This document shows positions 34,887 to 48,971 of a DNA stretch of 64,000 nucleotides, piece after piece. The DNA is from Punica granatum (taxonomy: Eukaryota; Streptophyta; Magnoliopsida; Myrtales; Lythraceae). The notes under the pieces were generated by a model. That model did not search any database. It had not been told where the DNA came from and saw nothing but the letters and a program-made list of their open reading frames with translations. A program made the position numbers and the translations under genes. Numbering within the stretch: position 1 is the stretch's first letter; every line of letters begins with the position of its first letter. The stretch is taken from positions 8,866,001 to 8,930,000 of the forward strand of contig NC_045130.1 of assembly GCF_007655135.1 (NCBI RefSeq), in the 5' to 3' direction.

Positions 34887-37462
34887 TTACACTCGAGCTA
34901 TCGGAGAGAAGGGCGGGTTGAGCAGGTAAGAGGTCGGAACATCTTGTACCTTCTTCAGGATACCTTTGTCCTCCGCAACTGCTTCGATTAGGTTCTTCAC
35001 TTCCTCTTCAATGAGCGTCTTCAGGGAGTTGCACTGTGAGAGCTCCCTACTGTTCTGTCCTGAAGAGGCAGAGACTTCAGCACCATGAAACATTGCAACA
35101 CAGATCGAGAATGCCTGTAATGAGGACAGTTGTGCGTGGAAATCGACCGAGTAATGTCCTTCTTCCATGAAAGTGATGGACAACGCTGGGGTCACATCTT
35201 TAGATCCCTGTCAGATAGAAAGAATGAGAATGGATTGGAGTTTGATAAGATAGATTATGCACTTAAAGAGTCGCCAAAAATGACAAATTTTTCCTCGAGA
35301 ATCCTATGCTGATAAAAGCAGATCAATTCAATGTTCTCTTCATTTCAGGAATTAAGAACTGAATTCCATGCATGTCATAAAGGAACAAGAAAAACGATAA
35401 ATCCACAAGTTAGTGCATGAATTGATTGAGCCAAAGTATCACAGTAGGTCTAGATTAATGCTACTTTTCACCTAATTCTCCTACATCAATGAAGCTCAAA
35501 CTCCGGTGACAAGCATTAGTAGCTAAGCATATCGACCCATAAAATTGAAAAGCACGAACACATAAAGCAGATTGAGATAAAACACTGGGGACATTGAAAG
35601 AGTATTATAAAAACCTTATGTTTGCTCCAATGATATATGACAAGCTGTCCATTTAGTGAAATATGGAGTAGAAGTTAGAGGGAACTGAATTCACAGTGTG
35701 AAGATAAATCTAATCTCACCTGAACATATAGTTCCAATGGCCGCTGGTTCATCCTCTCCATAATTTTCTGATCTTCGAGCGGTCGGCCACTTAGGCAGCC
35801 TAGAACAGTAAGCGGGCAGCCCATGTCCCATCCACCACAATCGCAGCCTCCGCCCGATCTCCACCTTTCCAACAATGATGATGGGCCTGGACCTGGCCCA
35901 GGACCAGAACTATCACTCTCGGGCCGCCCGTGACTTCCACTCTGTATTACCACAGTGACTTTTTCATCAGGGCCATTGTACAGAAATCTCTCTCTTCTCT
36001 CGCAAGGAACCTCGATAACAACAGCTGCAATCTCAAGGTCTGAATGTGGATCACCCGACTTCAAAGGAATTGAATCCACTGAGCCAAAATCTCCATGCCC
36101 AACTGATCCAGAGCTTGAACTTTGAGGAGATCTAATGCCGGGCAAAGAGTTGGATCTTTCTTGAGCTGTGCTTCGTCGTGCTTGGGCAATATCGTGGAGA
36201 ACAGATTCCATCACCAAAGAATTGTGAAATCCTCCATTGTTCTTCAACTCCGAATGTAAATAACACGAAACTTGCATCTGGCCCACAATTGTTGAGTACT
36301 TCTCAGCAGACTCCCATCCCAGTCCTACACTCCTTTTCCGACTGTTCAATGAATGAAAAGTGTAGACACAATTGAAGGAATTACTCTTGTCATTCCCTTT
36401 CCATGTCTTGGCAAGAAAAACATCTTCCGAACCCTTCACTGAGAAGTCAAAGTACGGGTCCTCATGATTGTCCTTTCCCCCCAGTTTAAGGATCCCGTGT
36501 AGGTGAATCGGAGAATTTGTTACCGCTGAATTTGCACTATTAGTCTTTGGAGCTTGAGTCTCAGTTTCGCAATTCTTTTCCGCAATTGAAACATCATTGG
36601 GAGGGGATGTTATGTCTGTTATCTTGTTGACCTTTTCGATTGTCCTAAGCTCCCTATATTCTCGGGCATGAACCGGGGGGTTCCGAAGAGACTTAGACTT
36701 CACTAGAGGATCAAACATCTTTCTGATGGGACTGAACCGAACTTTTGAACTCGCCCTTCCACTCTCTAGGCTAGAAGGTGAATGGGGCAATTGCAACTTT
36801 GCTGTTAATGATTTTGGGAAAGGGCGAACTGCTTCCATTTCTCGGATTCCATTACCATCATTAACGCGACTGACGATCTCATCACACCTAAATTTAACAT
36901 TCTCTTTCAAATCTCTTTGCGAACTTTCGGCAACTTCAACAGAAGGAGAGTTTCTACTAACCTCGGAGCTCATCAGAGAAATCACTGACGAAGATCGCTT
37001 CCTTGGGCTTCCCTCATCTGAGCTGCACAAAGAATCTACAATACTCAAGCAAGAAGTAGTGTCACTGCCCCTCGAGATTTCAATCTTCTTTCTCTCCTCA
37101 ACCATCCCCGAACTCCTCATCTCAATCTTTCTGCGCTCAGTGGTCCCCATATTCTTTGTCCTCCGAATCTCTCTTGAGGTCCGATATACTGAGGCTCGCT
37201 TCAGCTCTACTTTGCCCTCGATCCCTGAGGGCCTAGAAGGTACACTCTTGCACGAAACACTACGGAAGCGGCTGAAATCGATCTCAAGAAAGTCTTCATT
37301 GAGGTTCAGCAGATCATCTCTAAGGACAGGTTTTATTGATGAATTGGAATTCCTCTTCTTGATGCTCGAGCGGTGATGCCGATGAGACGGAAGAAGAACA
37401 GTCTTAGGGCTGTGACCCACAGTGCAGGTCTTCCCGAAATCCAACTCCATCTCCATCCCCAT
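34887..37462 (-). CDS. DUF3527-family plant protein, 687 aa
   Basis: Two coding exons, 37462-35720 and 35207-34887, joined in phase at ELYVQ/GSKDV. The first 300 aa are basic and serine-rich with no known domain. The DUF3527 region (about aa 320-680) shows the family's landmarks in order: GILKLGGK, PYFDFSV, DVFLAKTW, VCYLHSEL-like QMQVSCYL, LEIAAVVIEVP, VTVVIQSG, LLERWRSGGGCDCGGWDMGC, YSVDFHAQLSSLQAFSICVA and CNSLKTLIEEEVKNLIEAV. The CxCGGWDxGC segment may bind metal, but this is untested. Function is unknown for the whole family. A (GP)4 stretch precedes the CxC motif. The gene is tail-to-tail with the carrier gene, and from memory At4g11450 beside At4g11440 shows a similar pair. A leader intron upstream is likely. 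Confidence 0.92.
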
Positions 37463-39959
37463 CTACAAATCTACAGTTCTGTGAAAATCAAAGGAAACCA
37501 GTTAACTTCCAACCAGGGAAATTTTTCGAGCCATTTGGCTACCCGATGGCTGAGGGACTCTGGTCATGGATTCATAGTCTTATAAGAATGGTGCATAACT
37601 AAGGTGCTGCTAATTTAGAGGATGTGAAAGGTACTGAAATATTTCAAACAAAAACATTTATACATTGCACAAAAAATGTCCCTTTTGAAATTTATAAGGG
37701 CTCAATGCACTCGATCTGCAATTAGAAAGAACTGTTTCCCTTCTCAAGTACAGAAAAGGCAATCACTCTACACTGCAGGGACCAATATTGTAATACTACT
37801 CATCATTCAACGACAAAATGCACATAAGAACATCAGTAAAAGCAAACATAGAGGCTTAAAATAAGACATATAATTAGTAGAATTCATAAAACAACTGAAA
37901 TAGTCCAACCAAACAACTAAATAAAGCGAAGTCGGCCCCAGGCTTATGATCTTACTAAAATGAGAGCATTCTGCAGCAGAGGTTCGAGCTCCATATTCGA
38001 ACCAGGACTTAGAGATCGAAGAATACAAGCGAAAAGAAAACCGACTCTTGATCTCCCAGAAAGCATTGAAAATGCTACATGTAAAGATTAGCAGAAAAGC
38101 AGTGTCTTTAACTTCACTTGCATTCCAAGACTAGGAATAATCTCAAGAGAGAGGATTAGAGAAAAGATTCAAGCTTGGGCCATACCCACTAGATCTCAGA
38201 GGAGTGAGGTTGAAGCAAGACCCCACAAGTTGCAGCTGGAAGCAATAATGCCCATTAAAGCACTTGAAACTCTCGAGCTCAATGCCTTTTGGTGAATCAA
38301 ATCTACAGTGAGACAAGCAATCCAAAGGGGAACAGAAGAAACCCTTCAAAGTCAGCTTCTACTGGGAGCCCTGTGATAGGGGACACTGTTTTAGAGTTCC
38401 CAAGTAATCAGCCAGAGGAGAGAGAAAATAGAGAGAGAAAGAAAGTGACCATGGAGAAAGACAGAAAGATACAGAAGCTTGACCCAAGCCATGGAAGAGG
38501 GCAAGAGCAGTAAAGCAAGCAGACATAAACACACGCGCTCAAAAAACAAACATAGAGAGAGAAAAGGTGTGTTAGAGAGAGAGAGAGAGAGAGTGAGTGA
38601 GAGTGAGGTAAGCCAATGATAGATGGGAATGCATGCCTTGCTATGTCCTTAAAGTGAAGATCTTTCACACTCTCTCATGAGAGGGAGAGTGCTGCAAAAG
38701 AGAGACAGGGAGCTGCCAAGCCTCCGTCCATTGTCTGTTACAATTATGTGCCTATGTCACGGTCACAAGAAGGAAAAAGGGCAAAAATATATATATATAT
38801 ATATATATATATTTTTAGCTTTCTTTTCATCGTTTTATTAGAAAACGAAGTAGATCATCAGCATCAAAATGAATGCTTGCAAGTGCATCGGCAAACCAGT
38901 GCTGTGGCAATGCTTTCAATTTTGAAATTAAGATCTTTTAACTCCTCGAGATATTAATAACAATTTAAATAACTATTCATGATAGTGATTCTTGATTTCT
39001 GTTCCTCATTTATGTGACTGAGAAAATCGGAATGCTTTCAATCTCTCTCTTCCCCCCTTACGAACTTAAGCGAGTCCGTATTAGAAATTCAAATATGACC
39101 CAAAAGAATATTTTTCTTGATGGTATGGTGAAAATGGTTCTATATCATTTCTTTTCTTTTTCATGGCTATAATAATTATCCAGGCCCTTTTGATTTGGGT
39201 GGCAGTTAATTTTTCCAATGACAACCATGCCCCTGTATAAAACCTAGGGCAATCAAATAGTCATGGGCATTTTGGGTATTTCGGCATTAAAAGGGCAGAG
39301 GTTGATTGAGCAAAATCGATCACAAAAAGGTTTTTGATGCCCGGAAGGATCCAACTCCGCTCTGCACCAAAGTTTGCATTTATTTTTATGAAAAAAGCCC
39401 AGAGAGGGGTTGAGGAGATCGAGACATGATTCCAAAACCATTGAATTTTGTTTATGGTAAGATCCATGCATTAATTCAAAATTTATTTATTAATTATAAC
39501 TGTTCCCAATTCCAATAATTAGGAATTAAATATTCCAAATTGAAGATTTGGACAGAAATTTACGGATCGCCACCAGGAGGGAGTAAAATGACCTTCAAGT
39601 CCCACAAAGAACTTCAGAAGCCCCTAGTTAATGGATCCACATGTACACGGATGGGAAGAAACCGAGTCCGGTCCGATCTTGAACCTCCCCAACTGCCTCC
39701 TTTTGGTAATGCAAATTGGCCCCAGAGGTAAAAGTTGCTTCACGTGCCTCTTTCGGGTAATCTTCTTCCCGAGCTTGTTATGCATGGGGACTTGGCAACC
39801 GGCTCAGAACCTTCGAATTGGTCGGTCTAGTTCGCATCGCAGTACATTCGCCTCCATTTGTCAAGACAGAACATGCTCTCTTGACTTTGCAATTGCTCCT
39901 CTTCGGCCTCTGATTGCCTTCGTACTAGTACTGATATGTGCCAAGAAGATGTGCGCGTG
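37463..39959. other. Upstream region of the DUF3527 gene and spacer
   Basis: The region to about 38720 probably carries the leader exon or intron and promoter of the minus-strand DUF3527 gene, including GA-rich tracts at 38410-38460 and 38574-38593. An AT microsatellite lies at 38787-38812. From 38.8 to 39.96 kb I recognise nothing; small open frames on both strands have no family match. Confidence 0.45.
38787..38812. repeat. AT microsatellite
   Basis: About 13 uninterrupted AT units preceded by A and followed by T. Confidence 0.9.
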
Positions 39960-42900
39960 AGATAAATACTGGAATTCTCACTGAATTTAGAGCACACAAT
40001 TAACAGCGGAAGTAAAAATTTATGATTACCTCCGGCCATTGATTTTAACTGTGGTATCTGAGAGATTTGATTGTAACTCGTACGTAGTCACCAAATGATC
40101 CACGAGCCTAGCGAACAATCATGAATAGTATTTCGAATTCACTTGAGACTCCTGGAACTCTTACAATAATCGGAAATCTTCTAAACTCTCGGTGATCTCA
40201 CATAGATAGTGTGTGTGACCTCACCAATCACTGATCAATGTATATACATAACTCAGCCGTCTCCCATCATAATGGCAACGTAATCATGGAATGAGGGATA
40301 ATAAATGGGATAATCATTGGGATCTATACTAAAATGAGGACCACACATTTAAAGATCACAATTCCAACATTCTCCCACTTGATCCAAAAATTTTAATATC
40401 TAGACGCTCAAATCCCCATTTCCAACTTTAGAAGAAATAAGATACACGAATTGTGGCGACAAGTCCTCTTAGAGCAAGAATTACCTTGCATGAATCACGA
40501 TGCGTCTCATTCCTTCAACCTCAAACCAAAACTTTATGAATAAACCCTATGTTTATTCTAGGTCCAACTTTAATTGTTATTCCTCGCAAACCATATATGC
40601 ACATCCATATGAGAAATAAACCGAATAAGAGTGTCAATACAAATACAAGGTTCGTACAACTATTACTACATAGTGGAACCAAGTCCCATGCGATCCACAT
40701 GATCCTTGAACCCCTTAGTTGGCATGCCTTTCGTCAAAGGATCAGTCATCATCAATTCAGTGCCAACGTGCTCAATGACCACTTTATTCTCTTTCACACG
40801 TTCCCTAATGGCTAAGTACTTTATGTCGATGTGTTTACTTCCACTTCCACTTCCATGGTTCTTAGCCAATTGTACAGCAGTTGAATTATCATAGTATATT
40901 TTTAATGGCCTAGCAATAGAATACAATTCTAAGCCATGAAATGGAACTCTTCAACTACACACCATGTGAGGTAGCCTCAGAGCAAGCGACGAACTAAGCC
41001 TCAGTAGTAGATGTAGCGGTCAAAGTCCGCTTGAGCTTCCCCATGAAATAGCTCTGCCGACCATCATAAAGATGTTTCCTAATGTCGATTTCTATGAGTC
41101 AACACAACCAGCGAAGTCTGAGTCAGAGTAGCTTACCACCTCAAGAACATCGATCCGTCCATACATGAGCATATAATTCTTGGTCCCTTTCAGATACCTC
41201 ATGACTTTCTTTGCTGCCTTCCAATGGTCCAATCCTGGATTACTCTAATATCTGCCTAACATTCCCACAACAAATGCAATATCATGCCTTTTACAAACTT
41301 GAGCATACATAAAGCTACTACCAAACGAAGCATATGGGATGTTTGCCATTTGTTCTCGTTCTAGATCATTTTTAGGGCAGTGGTTTAATTGAACCCATCA
41401 CCCTTCACAATGCGTGCTGCACTCGGCGAATAATCCTTCATCTAAAATCTCTCAAAGACCTTATTGATATAAGTTTCCTGCAACAAACCTAAGATACCGT
41501 GAGGTCTGTCCCTATGGATCTTAATCTCAATGACATAAGATACCTCACCCATATCCTTCAAATCAAAAATTTTAGAATGAAATTGTTTCACCTCATGTAG
41601 CACGCCCTTATTATTGGTGCAACAAAATGGAAGAACTTTCATCCATAACATATCTTTTAATACTCGCTCGAACATTCATAGCATTGTAAATGGAATCATC
41701 TTGTAAATAGATTTGGAAAAAATCATCTAACATAGTACCAATCGCAACAAAATCAGATTTGTAATATAAATTACATAACGAACTGAAAATTTGAACGAAT
41801 ATCCCAAAGGTACAAGTCTGGATACTGAAATTAAATTTTGAGAAAAATTTGGAACATAAAAGGTCTTTTCTAAATATAAGATAAAACCGGAACTTAAAAC
41901 AAGCTTGCACGTTCCAACGGCCTCGACATTTGAGCGCACTCTATTCCCCGTATAGATACAATGCTCATTGACCGCTGGCTTCCAAAGGCTTAGAAAGCCT
42001 TGCAAGGTATTGGAAATATGGATTGTAGAACCAAAATCAATTCACCATGTGTTATGACAAATGTCAGCCATATTTGATTCATAACAAACTAGAGAGATTG
42101 ATAAACCTTTCTTTTCAAGCCACTTTCTATATATGACACAATCCTTCTTAATATGCCCTTTCTTTTTTATAGAATTAACACTTAAACTCTTTCTTTATGT
42201 CACCCTGAATGAGCGCTTTGCCCTTATCCTTATGCTTGGCTTATGTCTTCTTCCTCTTCCCTTGTGTAGCCAAATGCGCACCCTCACCTATCTCAACAGG
42301 TAGCCTCCCCTCCTTTTGCACACACATGGCCAAAAGCTCATTAATTGACCATTTCTCCTTATGAGTGTTATAACATATCTTAAAGGTCCTGTGTTATTGT
42401 GGCAGGGAGTTCAAAAAGAAGTGCATTAGGAAGGATTTAGACATATCAACCTCAAGTTTCTATAATTGGGCCGCAATATCTCTCATCCTCATGATGTGCT
42501 CACTACTCCCTTGACTCCAGTGAGTCTCATGGATGATAACTGAGTCATAAGAGTGCTAGCAAAGGCCTTATCTGAAGACTCAAACTACTCATCTATGGCC
42601 TTCAGTAAATCCTTAACATTATTACGCTTTCCAATGGAATCGATTATGCTAGTAGGTGAACGTGTTCTTATAAACATCATGCAAATGCGATTAGATCGCT
42701 CCCATATTTTCATAAAGAGCTACCTCAGTTGGAGTGCTAGCTTCTATAGGAGCAGGTGGTTCCTCTTTCCTTATAGCGTAATTCATATCCATGCACCCCA
42801 AATGAAGGAGAATCCTCTCCCTCCACATTTTATAGTTATCATCAATTAGTTCGGAAATTTCTGTCTTAAGATCAGAGTATGTCACAGGAAATACATCTGC

Positions 42901-43847
42901 AAATAAAAAAATTGCATGCTCAAAATTCGATTAAAGGCATAACTTTATGCATATTTTACCAACAAAACATGCAATAAATCACAAATATGACATCAGACAA
43001 CAAAACTGCACGTGAGTTAAGTTTTATTTCAGGATCCATATTTGGCCTTATTTAGATGAAACTAACAAAATTATAAACCTTTATCCCTGTGGGCAAGTCA
43101 AAGAATATAATACGTTATTCCATCATTATTAATCAAATAAATCAAAATTTTGCGAGGGCATCTTGACCCCGATCAACTATAATTGAACGTACTGCTCTAA
43201 ATGAGTGAATAAACTAATCTCCTTTAAGGGTTTGATCTCATATGTATAATTTCCGTGTCATCAAATCATTATCTCCTAGACGGTTACCTTGACTCAAATT
43301 CTGACGCTCGATTAAACAAAAATTACATGTTTACATCGGCCAATCTCTTCATGCGCAAAGACCACAGGTTCAATCTGCCACGTCTTGGCCTCACCATTAG
43401 AGGATAATCATTTTCACTCTACAGTACAAGTTCAGATCGACCTTTTCTCAATGGGGGTATTAAAAACGGAAAGAGATCTAGCACAAAATTACTGATATCG
43501 AGACTCAGATTTCAATGACTCAAAAAATGGTTTTGCTCGTAATTAAAGCCTTTTTATAAATCAACATCAATTTTGCAAGGAATCGCTTCAATCGATGCCG
43601 ATTAAAACACAACCGTGTAGACACGAACGCATAAACAATTATGTATATTCATACAGGAGAAGAAATCAAACTGAACAAGCCATCCAAATGCATGGCCCCC
43701 GTCTCAATGATCTGATACTCTATAAGAATGATAACTTAACACCAGATGTCACCATTCTCAAAGCATGCAAATTAAATTCATAAAACATTGAATCAAACAT
43801 AGGACATGCGATAACTGGATACTCGTTTAAAGATCATAATTCCAGCA
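39960..43847 (-). mobile_element. Degenerate Ty1/copia retrotransposon with internal deletion
   Basis: Read on the minus strand. A Gag-like frame (42885-42691, KMWRERILLHLGCMD) is followed by a protease/pre-integrase part (42005-41740, EKTFYVPNFSQNLISVSRL), a short reverse-transcriptase piece (41675-41442, FDLKDMGEVSYVIEIKIHRD) and an RNase H part (40926-40666, IYYDNSTAVQLAKN and SKHIDIKY). The integrase and most of the reverse transcriptase are missing between 41740 and 41675. A polypurine tract AAGTGGGAGAA next to TGTTGGAATTGTGATC (from 40369) marks the 3' LTR start. A matching TGCTGGAATTATGATC at 43847 marks the outer edge of the 5' LTR, whose remainder is mostly gone. Stops are many, so it is inactive. 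The left boundary is approximate. Confidence 0.8.
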
Positions 43848-45098
43848 GCCTATTCAATTTTCTGAACTCGTCAAGAAAAAGAAAATATACAATGAAAGGA
43901 GGGAGGGTAATTTGGTAAAATTGGGATAGGGATATTGTCGGCTTTGACCGTTTGACCATTAGGGCGCGTGTCCTTTTCAGCGGAGGCGACGAGGGGCTAA
44001 AAGGGAGAAGTGGGCATGGCATGTGAGTGTGATTGGCATTGGCGTTGGCGGGAGGGACCAAATCTGAAGTGGTGGGTCGGGTCGGTCCACATCAAACCCA
44101 CGGAATCTTCTCATTAATAAACTCCTCCCTGCTGCTCTGATTAAATTTATTGTTCCCTCCTCTTTGTGTTCCTATCTGATGCATTATCTTAATCAACAGT
44201 CCAAATCCCAGTCAACAAAGGGTCTCAAAGGCGCAATCAGAATTATCCGATCCAGTAATTGCCACAGAGGTTCAGTCATGGATTGTGACCGCTTTGTTGC
44301 GGTTATCTAGTGGTTAATAGACAGTCGAGTCGAACGGAATTGGCAAATGCATGCATAAGCCATGTGCCCCGTGCCCGGAGTCGAATGGCACGGAAGGTAC
44401 CGAAAAAAGGATGTCAATGTCGCATGTAAGGGAAAGAAATGACCATTGACAAGGACGAAGTGAAAGACATGCTCAACATACATCCTAGGGAGAGAGAAAA
44501 AGACAAAGAACAATGGAGATAATAAAGCAAAAGACAAGAACAAAGTCAAAAAGCATAAAGAGAATTGATGCCTCCCAACATGGAAAGAAAACACAATGAT
44601 CCCACTGGGTAAGAAACAATTCGGATTACCTTAGATTGGATGTAATAATAAGCCTTTTTTATTCTTGAGATGAACTCACAAACGTGCTAGTCTCGAATAC
44701 TTCTACCATTAGAACCATCATGAAGGTCATCGTACATAGTATTTACTACGGGCAACCCGGCGACCAGGATCTCAGAGAACATGCAACTCAGAACACGGGC
44801 AAAATCGACTAAGCCTCTTCACCCCATGGAGATCTAGCATCCTACAAACTAATTAAGTATAATGCACATATGTGAAAGTAACTATTACGTTTATTCCTAA
44901 ATCTCGATAAAAGCCCTGACTAGTCACTGTACATCATGTACTCTCTACTACAATCCCTCTCTACACCGCCAGCACTATAAAGAAAGTGGCATTGACTCCA
45001 CCAGCAAAGCCACTCACTCAGGTCGTCCAGCAAATCACGAAACCACATAATTGGATATTATACACCGGTTCAGGCAGGTTTACTAGAGGATATACTGT
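43848..45098. other. Spacer between copia remnant and BAH gene
   Basis: No gene supported. The last part is likely the 3' UTR of the minus-strand BAH gene. Open frames here are short, repetitive or purine-rich. Confidence 0.5.
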
Positions 45099-48000
45099 CT
45101 ACTCGCCCTTTTTTGAGGTCTCGGACCCTTCGTCTGTTGCTTTACTAGTGGGTCTATTTCCCATGGACTTCTGCCTCTCCAAGACCGGCATGAAGGGTTC
45201 GCTGCCTTTCTTGAAAGCATCATTTGCTGCAGACGGTTTCCCCGACTCACCACGGGGGCTGGCGAGCTGCTTTTCAACATTCTCAAACTTGGCTGTTGCC
45301 CATGGGGCAGCACCCACACTCGTGGCCGCACCTGGCCCATCAATGGTCAGCATTGAGACGGCATCCCTCGATGCATACCAGGAGTGCCCACAGGAAGTGC
45401 ACTCGAGCTGAAACATTGCATATAGAAGTCGTCCAAAAGAAAATTATAAGATTCCAAAAAAAGAAAAGTATGCATATTGTATTGATAGTCATTTCACGAA
45501 CTTCCAATGTTTTGGTTCAAAGTAATGACATTAGTAGCTGGAGATTTAAGGAATCCGTCTTCAAGTTATTCTTGGAAAAGGAATCATAAACCCAATTATA
45601 TAAGCCAAAAGAAAATGATGTCCCGAGACTCAAGTATAATATAATCCATATCCACACCCATCACGAGAAAAATCATTCAAAACAGGACCAAACACACCGC
45701 CAGAGTTTCAATGAACCGGTAAGAAATTACTACCTGGTAACGGTCTCCATGCCCAGCATGGATAATGTCCCTCACGCCAACTTTGAACTCTCTGCATCTT
45801 GAACAGATGCAATCCGTCATCTGTTTCACAGACAGACTAGAAATAAGTGGAATGTTTGCAAGATAAGAGGAGTATACAAGGGACTTTCACTGACCAAATA
45901 AAAATCTCGCACAATGTTATTCACATTCACCTGCATTTGGTTTGATTCTTCAGGCTCCTTTGTTGCAGTCTCCTCCGCAGTCAAGCCCTCCTGCAGCAAT
46001 AAAATGTAATTAGAGGTATATGCTTGCACCAGAAGCTTAGTTTTAAGAATTAGTGGACAATACTCTGTTCTTAAAATTTTACATCCTGAACATGTGAAAT
46101 CATTATATCACAAGGAAGTGACAAAGTTCGCACCTTCAATTCAGTCGGTGACATGTTGAGTATCTTTGCAGGTTCCAATTCTCCATTCAGGAGGCGGCGA
46201 GCGAGAACGGCATTGTTCTGCCACAAGTACACTAGAGGGTAAGCAAGAAGGGAGAAAGGTAGATAGCATACACCAGACTCCATAAACAGGACTTCAACGG
46301 AAAGGAGGCATTGTGTAAACGAACAAAATTTCTCACCTTCAGATTGAACACCAGCTGCCTCAACTTCTGATTATATTTTTGAGAATCTGAAGAAAGAGCA
46401 TCGTGTGAAGCCTTCTCAAGGGCAGTTACAGCAGAAACCGCATCATCAGGCCAAACCAAACGTTTATTATCCTGCAGAAAGGGAGAAAAAAGACGTCTTA
46501 ATCACAAAACATCTTTAGTTATCCACTTCCACAGAACAATAACTCCCAACTTATAATGAGAAACACTTCGACTAATATAACAAGCATAAGAAACATACCT
46601 TGGTCTCCTTTTCCACAGATCCAGTAGAACCTACCAGGCGTTTATCACCTTCATTTTTACTTCCTTCAGGATTGCAGACGTACTGTACTCCTTGAAGAAG
46701 CTTCTCCAAACACTTGTCCCGATGTGTATCTCCAGTTAGCGCATTGAACTTTGCTAAAATAGCGACATGTTCTGATGCACTGTTGAGGCAGCTTCCTGGT
46801 GTTTCTGCTCTGAGTTGCTGTGTTGTTGCATCTTCCTCCCTCGACACGTCAATTGGTGACATGTTTCTTCTCCGGAAACTTCTCTTGCTCTTCAACTGTG
46901 GTTCTTCTTGTTCAGGATTAACCTCCTCTGGCTCAATGTCAGGAAGATCTCCCAAACGTGATAAAGTCTTCTGAACGAGAAGGTCAATCTCATGCTGCTT
47001 GTTGTCTTCATAATCCTTATCAGTCAGCTTCCACAGCTTCCTCTCCACTGTGTCATACACCTTCTGGACAATGAAACCAGGATGCTGCTTGCGAGTTGGG
47101 AGCTGCTTGTGTATGGGGACAAAATGCACCACGCACTTGTGCATCACGGATTCTGCTGGAACTTCATCACGGTGGAAGCTGTAGAATAGTTCTCTTGTGT
47201 CACGAGACTGCCAGCTTCCACCACCTTTCTTCTCTGCCTCTTCAGGGCGATAGAACCACTGTCCCGTCACCATCATGTTTCCACTTTTGGTTTGAGTTAT
47301 ATCCTACACAGTGAGAGAAATAATGAATAGGAGAAAATAATAGGCCGACACGCATGGCAATAAACAATGCGCAATCTATCGACATTAGATTCAATATATA
47401 AGTTAATAACATTCTGCCACAATAACAGATTCACAAAATTCCAATGGCAATCTAGATATCTCCTCAAGTAATGAAATGCCAGTATTCTTTAACCTAAGAT
47501 GAGTAAAAGACCATTCTTTTCTTTCCTTTCCTTCTTCTTTCTAATGTATTGTCAACTGGAAGGAGGCTTTTTGAGCAGAAAACCGAAAGACTTGATCAGG
47601 AACAATAACATAAAAGACAGCACCGAAATTAATTACCTTGATGATAGCCACATATGGTTTCTGATCTCTCTCTTCTGGAACCAAAAGTACTGGATCCTCC
47701 TGAACCAGAGTCGCAATTAAATATCAAAACGAAATGCTAAAAAGGAAGAGCTTTCCCGAGTTTATTTCACTCAGCATGAAGATTACGAGCTCAGCCATAA
47801 CTACATTTGGAGCTCTGCGCTAGTACTAGCTATCTCTCATTGCATCAGATCACTAGAATATCTAAATTGTTCAAAAAGTGATAAAATTTTGGAAACTGCT
47901 CTAAGCAAATGATCTCAGGATCAGAGAAATTCCGCAAGCATGGCAATTTGGAGATAAAACCCTAGACCATCTTATCAAACCCTAGAACAACATTGAACAA

Positions 48001-48514
48001 TCTGCCTTTGCTTCAGTGATCGTTAAGCAAATCAGTGGAAGGCAACAGTAATGGGGAGTATGAACAGAACCGTTCTCCGTAACTCGAAACAGTGAGACCA
48101 CAGGTTAAACTGAAAAGGGGCTTGAGAACTCACAAGCTCGTAGCGGTTGCCGTCGTACTCGAAAGCCTCGTAGTGCTCCCTGCGACCTCTGCCCTTGCCA
48201 GAAACCCTAACCGGCTCGCCGATCGGCTTCGCATCCTCTACCTCCTCCTCTTCTTCCTCGTCCTCTTGCTCGTCTTCCTCCTCCAACCCTGCTGCACCCT
48301 CCACGTCCTTCTTCTCGTGCTCCACCTCCCGCTTGGATCCCTCCACCTCATCCTCGGCACTCGGAGGCTTCACGATCCTCCTCCGCTTGCTGCTCAGCTC
48401 GGCATCGCCGCCGCCGCCGGCCTCCTTGGTGGAGCTTTTCGGCCGTACAAAGACGCAAGGGGCATCGTCCTCGTCGTCGCTCATCGGCACCTGTGCGAAC
48501 CTGCGCTTCCTCAT
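45099..48514 (-). CDS. BAH and TFIIS-like domain chromatin protein (AIPP3/BDT1-like)
   Basis: Eight exons: 48514-48134, 47699-47637, 47303-46599, 46471-46337, 46217-46134, 45990-45931, 45820-45734 and 45407-45099, all phase 0, giving 607 aa. Aa 1-110 are basic then strongly acidic (DEQEDEEEEEEVED), as in nuclear proteins. The BAH domain spans about aa 110-260 (EDPVLLVPEERDQKPYVAIIK, GQWFYRPEEA, ELFYSFHRDEVPAESVMHKC). A TFIIS central-like domain lies at about 325-475 (LRQLVFNLK, ARRLLNGELEPAKILNMSPTELK), followed by a zinc-ribbon-like CxCxxC...CxxC at about 479-512. This layout matches Arabidopsis AIPP3/BDT1 (At4g11560, 587 aa from memory), which reads H3K27me3 through its BAH domain and works with PHD proteins and the CPL2 phosphatase to repress transcription. 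A TFIIS-type catalytic acidic hairpin was not seen. Identity is strong; function here is inferred. Confidence 0.93.
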
Positions 48515-48971
48515 TTTTCGAGTATGCGAGCGGATCAGATATCTACAGAATCACAGAGCGGTTTTCGGAGACAACAGATGGTGGCCCGCTCTTACTCCGC
48601 CTGTAATTAACGGCGATCACGTGGCGGAAATGAGCGGCGCCGCTTCTATTTCAGCGAATTTGGCGGCTGAGAGGCCGCGGACCTTTCCAGTAATCAAAAT
48701 TTTCTATTTGGCTATCACATTTCTTGTCCTTCATGATCTGCACCCTGTAGTTATCATGTCTATTCACTGGGTATGAGTAAAAATGCTAACTTGCTGATAT
48801 GTCGGTACATGCCCCTAGCAGTTGGCAAGTGACTCAAAGAGAAATAAAAGAATCAATCACGAGAAAGGATGTGTAGTACGATGGTAACGCTTGGTTTTTA
48901 TTCTTTCAGTACAATTCCACCAAATGGGACTCGCGTTCTCCTTCATTTTATGATTTTTTTTTTAAAATTCT

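Noticed and set aside
36726..37376. 216-codon frame on the plus strand
   Set aside because: Antisense to the DUF3527 exon, which has strong family similarity; leucine/serine-rich as expected for a shadow.
39253..39471. Cysteine-containing 72-codon minus-strand frame
   Set aside because: Cysteines are scattered, there is no signal peptide, and an overlapping frame is equally open.
44285..44340. tRNA-like GGTTATCTAGTGGTTAA
   Set aside because: Only a box-A-like motif; no box B at proper spacing and no stems.
48092..48776. Two frames of 172 and 193 codons on the plus strand
   Set aside because: Antisense to the acidic exon 1 of the BAH gene; poly-Ser and poly-Leu compositions reflect its GAG-rich repeats.
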